A DNA stretch of 23,855 bases. Source: an uncultured Eubacteriales bacterium. Lineage in GTDB: Bacteria; Bacillota; Clostridia; Christensenellales; Borkfalkiaceae. Location: assembly GCA_905210545.1 (NCBI GenBank), contig CAJLXC010000022.1:1-23855 (forward strand), in the 5' to 3' direction. Of this stretch, positions 20,107 through 23,855 are shown in pieces; positions within the stretch are counted from its first letter, which is position 1; the number at the start of each line of letters is the position of its first letter. The translations under genes were made by a program, and so were the position numbers. The notes beneath the pieces were generated by a model. That model had not been told where the DNA came from, searched no databases, and saw nothing but the letters and a program-made list of their open reading frames with translations.

Positions 20107-21513
20107 TTATTCGTCTTTTTTATCGTCGTTTTCTACAATTTCTACCGTTTCTTCGACGATTTCTACGGTTTCGGTTGCTCCGCCGTTCTTTTTAGCGGCC
20201 TTTTTGGCTTCTTTAAGTCTTTTCTTTTCGAGTTCGGCTTCGAGCTTCGCCTGTTCTTCCGCAGCTTTTTTAGCGGCTTCTTCCGCTTTGATTCTTTCTT
20301 CTTCTTCGCGTTTAGCCTGCAATGCTTCTATTTCGGCTTTGTTGTCTTCGCTCTTCGCGAGAACGGTGATTTCCGTTTCTTTATCGAAGATTTGGCAATG
20401 TTCCATATCGAGAGCGAGTTTGACTCTTCCGCCCGCTTTGGTTTCGGAACGGCTGTCAACTTTTGCAATGAGGTTACTTATATCGTCCGCAATGCTCTTT
20501 TCTTCGTCGCTGTCTTCGGATTTGGTTTTGCAGTAAATAAGAGTTTCGGAACCCAACGCTTCCACAACGTCTACTTTAACTTCTATTACCTGCGCGCCTT
20601 CCGCATTGACGACGTTTGCATTGTCGTGAATATCTTCCGGACGGATACCGAACACGACTTCTCTGTCGGTATTGAGATATTTTTTGAGATTGCAGATAAG
20701 TTTTGCCTTATGTGCCGGGAGAACTACCTTGTCCTGACCGAATTCGATATAAACTTTATTTTTCGTTCCGGTAAGTTTACCCGTAAAGAAGTTCATCTGT
20801 GGAGTGCCGATAAAGCCCGCGACGAACTGATTGATAGGATAGTCGTAAAGATTGATAGGCGTATCTACCTGCTGCATAAAGCCGTCTTTCATAACGACGA
20901 TACGCGTACCCATCGTCATAGCTTCTACCTGATCGTGCGTAACGTATATAAACGTGGTAGCAAGTCTGTTGTGGAGCTTGGTTATTTCCGTTCTCATCTG
21001 AGAACGAAGTTTCGCGTCCAGGTTGGAGAGCGGTTCGTCCAAAAGGAATACCTTAGGTTCGCGGACGATAGCACGACCGAGCGCGACACGCTGTCTCTGA
21101 CCGCCGGACAACGCCTTGGGTTTTCTCGACAGATACTGTTCTATACCGAGGATTCTCGCGGCTTCTTTAACCCTCTGATCGATTTGAGCCTTGGGCATTT
21201 TGCGAAGCTTTAAGCCGAACGCCATGTTTTCGTAAACGGTCATGTGCGGATAAAGAGCGTAGTTCTGGAAAACCATCGCTATATCTCTGTCTTTAGGCGC
21301 GACGTTGTTTACGAGAACGCCGTCGATATACAGCTCGCCGGAAGTGATTTCTTCCAGACCGGCTATCATACGAAGGGTGGTGGATTTACCGCAGCCGGAA
21401 GGTCCGACGAAAACGATGAATTCCTTGTCCTCGATGTCCAGGTTAAAGTCCGTAACGGCGGTAACGCCGGAAGGATAAACCTTATAAATGTTTTTAAGAT
21501 TCAGACTTGACAT
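20107..21513 (-). CDS. UgpC/MsmX-type ABC transporter ATPase with charged C-terminal tail
   Basis: ATPase that powers carbohydrate (or glycerol-phosphate) ABC importers of the MalK/UgpC/MsmX type; no permease or binding-protein gene is adjacent, so it may serve several transporters. 468 aa. Walker A GPSGCGKST (37-45), Q-loop FQNYALYPHMTV (82-93), signature ALSGGQRQRVALGRA (134-148), Walker B VFLLDEPLSNLDA (155-167), H-loop VTHDQ (191-195), then the MalK-like OB region with FGIRPEDIHD (288-297) up to about 384. Residues 385-468 are extra: an Ala/Glu/Lys-rich likely coiled coil, then ETVEIVEETVEIVEN and an acidic end. GGAGG precedes the ATG. It has a monocistronic layout with its own promoter and terminator. 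Confidence 0.92.
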   Translation of the reverse strand: MSSLNLKNIYKVYPSGVTAVTDFNLDIEDKEFIVFVGPSGCGKSTTLRMIAGLEEITSGELYIDGVLVNNVAPKDRDIAMVFQNYALYPHMTVYENMAFGLKLRKMPKAQIDQRVKEAARILGIEQYLSRKPKALSGGQRQRVALGRAIVREPKVFLLDEPLSNLDAKLRSQMRTEITKLHNRLATTFIYVTHDQVEAMTMGTRIVVMKDGFMQQVDTPINLYDYPINQFVAGFIGTPQMNFFTGKLTGTKNKVYIEFGQDKVVLPAHKAKLICNLKKYLNTDREVVFGIRPEDIHDNANVVNAEGAQVIEVKVDVVEALGSETLIYCKTKSEDSDEEKSIADDISNLIAKVDSRSETKAGGRVKLALDMEHCQIFDKETEITVLAKSEDNKAEIEALQAKREEEERIKAEEAAKKAAEEQAKLEAELEKKRLKEAKKAAKKNGGATETVEIVEETVEIVENDDKKDE

Positions 21514-21560
21514 AATTTTCCTCCGAGTTCATTTTTATATGAACGGTTTTTACACTATAT

Positions 21561-21589
21561 ATTATAGCTGTTCCGCGCGATTTTTACAA
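21561..21589 (-). promoter_or_regulatory. Promoter of the ABC ATPase gene
   Basis: Minus strand TTGTAA (21584-21589), 17-bp spacer, TATAAT (21561-21566); leader of about 40 nt including GGAGGA. Lies in the 127-bp gap after the yfbR-like gene. Confidence 0.75.
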
Positions 21590-21640
21590 TAGGCTTTTTC
21601 AATAAATATTGCCCCGCAGTTTGTACAAATTGCACAAAAA

Positions 21641-22216
21641 TCAGTCTAATTCGTCCAAAGTAAGTTCATACGCGGGCGCAAACTCTTTCAGATAGAAGTC
21701 CACTTCGGGCTTATTCGCCGCTTTAAGCTCTTTTTCTATGCTTGCTTTCGCCTTTCTGAATTCCGAATTTCCGGCTTTGACCTCTTCTACGCATTTAAGA
21801 TACGCGGCGAGCCTGTCGGCGTATTTCACGAGCTTATACTCTTCGGAAGAAGTATCGGGAATTATATACGACCTGTAATCGTCCTGCAAATCCTCGGGAA
21901 GCATAGACAAAATTCTTTCGCACGCGTTTTTTTCGAGATCCTTATACGCGTCGCGTATTTCGGGATTGAAATACTTTATGGGCGTAGGCAAATCGCCCGT
22001 TATCACCTCGCCCACTTCGTGATACTGCGCGAGAAGCACTGTTTTTTCCACGTTGACGTTGCCGCCGAACCGTTTGTTGGAAATAAGCGCGAGCGCGTGT
22101 GCTATCACCGCGACCGACTGACTGTGTTCCATAATATTCTCTTCTCTTACGGAACGCATAAGCGACCAACGCTTTATGTACTTCATTCTGCCTATAAACG
22201 CAAAAAATTTAAACAT
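21641..22216 (-). CDS. yfbR: YfbR-type HD-domain 5'-deoxynucleotidase
   Basis: Predicted to dephosphorylate deoxyribonucleoside 5'-monophosphates. 191 aa, close to E. coli YfbR. Strong alignment along the chain: IKRWSLMRSVREENIMEHSQ (14-33), GGNVNVEKTVLLAQYHEVGE (51-70), ITGDLPTPIKYFN (72-84), LVKYADRLAAYLKC (129-142). Metal ligands H31, H66 and D134 and the catalytic Glu70 are present, but the second residue of the HD pair is Glu67 rather than Asp. The ATG overlaps the stop of a 26-codon upstream frame (TAATG); no good ribosome site exists. Long leader from a promoter near 22409-22437. Confidence 0.9.
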   Translation of the reverse strand: MFKFFAFIGRMKYIKRWSLMRSVREENIMEHSQSVAVIAHALALISNKRFGGNVNVEKTVLLAQYHEVGEVITGDLPTPIKYFNPEIRDAYKDLEKNACERILSMLPEDLQDDYRSYIIPDTSSEEYKLVKYADRLAAYLKCVEEVKAGNSEFRKAKASIEKELKAANKPEVDFYLKEFAPAYELTLDELD

Positions 22217-22296
22217 TATATATTACCGCCGCAACGATTTAAAATATTCGTGCCGGAAAGGCTACGCCGTAACCCTCCGCGCACAGTTGTTTTCAT
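22216..22296 (-). CDS. Possible 26-codon leader peptide before yfbR
   Basis: Open frame MKTTVRGGLRRSLSG... (26 aa, basic) in the yfbR leader. Its TAA overlaps the yfbR ATG as TAATG, the arrangement of coupled translation. There is no clear ribosome site at its own start, and the peptide matches nothing I recognise. The segment may instead be an intergenic repeat that happens to be open. Confidence 0.35.
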   Translation of the reverse strand: MKTTVRGGLRRSLSGTNILNRCGGNI

Positions 22297-22360
22297 AACA
22301 TAAGCGAAAAAGTTTGTTTACAAGGACTTTTTAACGCCGGATTTCAATAAACGGTTATTA

Positions 22361-22391
22361 TTTGCGATTGCCTGTCGCAAAATTTTTTTTT
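22361..22391 (+). terminator. Terminator-like hairpin with T9 tract
   Basis: TTTGCGA and TCGCAAA pair around a 7-nt loop, then AA is followed by nine Ts (to 22391). No plus-strand gene lies directly upstream, so it could stop antisense transcription entering the thiT promoter region; on the minus strand it is only a hairpin in the yfbR leader. Confidence 0.45.
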
Positions 22392-22408
22392 GCAAGCCGA
22401 GTATTATT

Positions 22409-22437
22409 ATTTTATCATAAAAAAACGCTTGACGCAA
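22409..22437 (-). promoter_or_regulatory. Promoter toward yfbR, overlapping the thiT promoter
   Basis: Minus strand TTGCGT (22432-22437), 17-bp spacer, TAAAAT (22409-22414) with extended TGA. It predicts a leader of about 185 nt before yfbR. Its -35 shares three bases with the opposing thiT -35. Confidence 0.55.
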
Positions 22438-22457
22438 GGGGAATAACGGTATATAAT
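22429..22457 (+). promoter_or_regulatory. Promoter of the TPP riboswitch/thiT transcript
   Basis: TTGACG (22429-22434), 17-bp spacer, TATAAT (22452-22457). Start expected near 22464, about 20 nt before the TPP aptamer core. Confidence 0.85.
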
Positions 22458-22480
22458 AATGCTATTAAAATTAAATATTC

Positions 22481-22547
22481 GCTATGGGTGCCGCAAGGCT
22501 GAGATCAAACCATTCAAATCCGCAAGGTAATTCTTGAAGGAAAATGC
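22481..22547 (+). ncRNA. TPP (thiamine) riboswitch aptamer
   Basis: GGGTGCC-GCAA-GGCTGAGA (22486-22504) is the pyrimidine-binding side; P2 is ATGG/CCAT (22484-22487/22510-22513) and P3 is GCC/GGC with a GCAA loop. CAAGG-TAAT-TCTTG (22523-22536) forms P5, followed by AAGGAAA in place of the usual GTAGGGAA. A local P1 is weak. The downstream thiamine transporter confirms the ligand. High TPP should favour the terminator at 22564. Confidence 0.92.
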
Positions 22548-22563
22548 ATCAATTTACGGTCGG

Positions 22564-22586
22564 CGCGCCCTTACGGGTGCGTTTTT
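22564..22586 (+). terminator. Riboswitch-controlled intrinsic terminator
   Basis: CGCGCCC (22564-22570), TTAC loop, GGGTGCG (22575-22581; one G-U) and five Ts (22582-22586), 30 nt before the thiT start. It is the natural expression platform of the TPP aptamer (transcription attenuation). Confidence 0.85.
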
Positions 22587-22615
22587 ACTTTTTATAGCGA
22601 ATAAAAGGAGTTTTT

Positions 22616-23797
22616 ATGAACAACTTACTCTCTTCGCTCGCCGGCGAGATTTTAGACGCCGTCGAGCCGATCATCGTCTGGGTGACGGTAGGAATCGTCG
22701 GCGCGCTTCTGATTGCGGGACTTATCACGTTCTTCGCGAATAAACGCGCGGCGGGCAAATTCGCCGGCTACGCGGGAATCTGCTTTTTGTTTTACGCGCT
22801 TGCCGCGGGCATATTTATGCTTACGCTTAGCATTCTCAAGTATTACGGCGCGGACGGCAAATACGCGAACACGGCAATCGCTTCTTTTGTGTTTTTGCCG
22901 ATACTGATAACGCTCGTTCTGATACTCGGCTTTTCCGTTGCGGCGTTTATCTTAAGTAAAAAAGGCTACGGAAAGCTTAAAACGTTCGGACTCGTCGCTG
23001 GTACCGTCTGCGGCGTAGCTCTTATCGTATCGCTCGTGTTCGTAGCGATTTACTTCGGCAAAAACATAGACGGCGACGGCTATTATACGGGTTACGGCAA
23101 ACTCAACAGCGGCGCATTGTACGCTTCTGCGGCGATACTCGTCGTCGGCGCGATAGTTGCGGCGTTTTTGCTCGACAAAAAAGACGATTCGACGTTCGAT
23201 ACGAGATGCATAGCCTTTGCGGGAATAGCAGTCGCGCTTTCTTTTGCTCTCTCTTACGTAAAACTATGGAAAATGCCGCAGGGCGGCTCGGTAACGCTCG
23301 CTTCTATGTTGCCTATAATGTTGTTTTCTTACGTATACGGCGTTAAAAAAGGTATGATAGTAGGACTTATTTACGGACTGCTGCAAGCCGTGCAGGACCC
23401 ATATATCGTGCATCCGGCGCAGTTCCTGTTAGACTACCCCATAGCCTTTGCCCTCACGAGCTTTGCGGGAGCGTTCAAAAACGTTAAGCTTTTTGAAAAT
23501 CGTCCGCAGGTAAAATTCGCGCTCGCTTCGGTTATCGGCGCGGTGCTGCGCTTCGTTTCTCACGTATTGTCAGGTGTGTTCGCGTTCGGCGCATACGCGC
23601 TCGACGCGGGGCAGAACAACTTGCTTTTATACAGCCTCGGATACAACTCTTTCGTCTTCGTGGATATTGCGATAGTAATCGTCGTCGGCGTGATACTGTT
23701 TTCTTCCAAGGCGTTTATAAAAGAACTTGGCAGATTTACGGCAAACGCTTCTTTCTGCGAACAAACTGAAGAAAAGGAAAACGAAAAACAAGCTTAA
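22616..23797 (+). CDS. thiT: Thiamine ECF transporter S-component with N-terminal membrane extension
   Basis: 393 aa. The C-terminal part (about 195-372) is ThiT: GGSVTLASMLPIMLFSYVYG (223-242), GLIYGLLQAVQDPYIVHPAQ (250-269), FLLDYPIAFALTSFAGAF (270-287), RFVSHVLSGVFAFGAYA (312-328) with the binding-site His316 position, and YSLGYNSFVFVD (339-350). It captures thiamine at the membrane and needs the shared ECF module. Ordinary ThiT is about 180-200 aa; here residues 1-190 add about five hydrophobic helices (roughly 18-41, 50-74, 87-113, 122-147, 165-186) of no recognised family. AAAAGGAG lies 5 nt before the ATG. The TPP riboswitch upstream supports the substrate. Confidence 0.9.
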   Translation: MNNLLSSLAGEILDAVEPIIVWVTVGIVGALLIAGLITFFANKRAAGKFAGYAGICFLFYALAAGIFMLTLSILKYYGADGKYANTAIASFVFLPILITLVLILGFSVAAFILSKKGYGKLKTFGLVAGTVCGVALIVSLVFVAIYFGKNIDGDGYYTGYGKLNSGALYASAAILVVGAIVAAFLLDKKDDSTFDTRCIAFAGIAVALSFALSYVKLWKMPQGGSVTLASMLPIMLFSYVYGVKKGMIVGLIYGLLQAVQDPYIVHPAQFLLDYPIAFALTSFAGAFKNVKLFENRPQVKFALASVIGAVLRFVSHVLSGVFAFGAYALDAGQNNLLLYSLGYNSFVFVDIAIVIVVGVILFSSKAFIKELGRFTANASFCEQTEEKENEKQA

Positions 23798-23825
23798 ACC
23801 CGAAATTTCAGGCTAAAATAAACAC

Positions 23826-23855
23826 GGGCGGCGGGCAATTTTTTGCCCGCCGCCC
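23826..23855 (+). terminator. Strong hairpin after thiT, at the window edge
   Basis: A 13-bp GC-rich stem (23826-23838 with 23843-23855) and a TTTT loop, 28 nt after the thiT stop. Whether a U-run follows cannot be seen because the window ends. Confidence 0.7.

Noticed and set aside
20068..21213. Long plus-strand open frame (381 codons) rich in Phe
   Set aside because: Antisense to the ABC ATPase; composition is the complement of Lys/Glu codons. The same applies to open frames opposite murF, obg, nth and the lipase-like gene.

Overview
The window looks like a chromosomal segment of an uncultured low-to-mid GC Clostridia-type Bacillota. The evidence is strong AAGGAG/GGAGG ribosome sites, sigma-A type promoters with 17-18 bp spacers, ECF vitamin transporters under riboswitches, a membrane-anchored MurF-type ligase next to ddl, a TIGR01977-like cysteine desulfurase beside a DUF3343 protein, and PucR/CdaR regulation. 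A species cannot be named from the sequence. Most genes lie on the minus strand and are housekeeping.

Reading the minus strand in transcription order, positions 7001 to 1 hold an FMN riboswitch and ribU (riboflavin ECF S-component). These are followed with almost no gaps by tsaE, tsaB, rimI, an alpha/beta hydrolase, a membrane MurF-type ligase and ddl, and then a separately promoted NADP-isocitrate dehydrogenase cut by the window edge. This run joins vitamin uptake, tRNA t6A modification, ribosomal protein acetylation and peptidoglycan precursor synthesis. Positions 7008-9833 hold a DeoC-like barrel lacking its catalytic lysines, a small plus-strand membrane protein, rsfS, and a nadD-yqeK fusion whose promoter places the transcript start on the start codon.

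Positions 9877-14310 hold an unknown plus-strand membrane protein, then on the minus strand yhbY, a monoacylglycerol-lipase-like hydrolase, obg, nth and a DUF3343 gene. The DUF3343 gene is divergent from a cysteine desulfurase (plus), with an inverted repeat in the shared promoter region. Two small unknown proteins (15572-16236) are divergently transcribed. An operon-like minus-strand trio follows: a heavy-metal/manganese permease-like protein, a PucR-type regulator and an S41 protease.

The 594-bp gap 19513-20106 holds no gene. It is a dense chain of hairpins with two near-identical 41-bp repeats and one compact four-way-junction fold; it is the least explained part of the window. Beyond it are an MsmX/UgpC-type ABC ATPase with an unusual charged C-terminal tail, a YfbR-type 5'-deoxynucleotidase, and a divergent promoter pair with overlapping -35 boxes. 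Last comes a TPP riboswitch with a terminator ahead of a ThiT thiamine S-component that carries about 190 extra N-terminal residues. I found no CRISPR array, transposase, phage gene, rRNA or tRNA.
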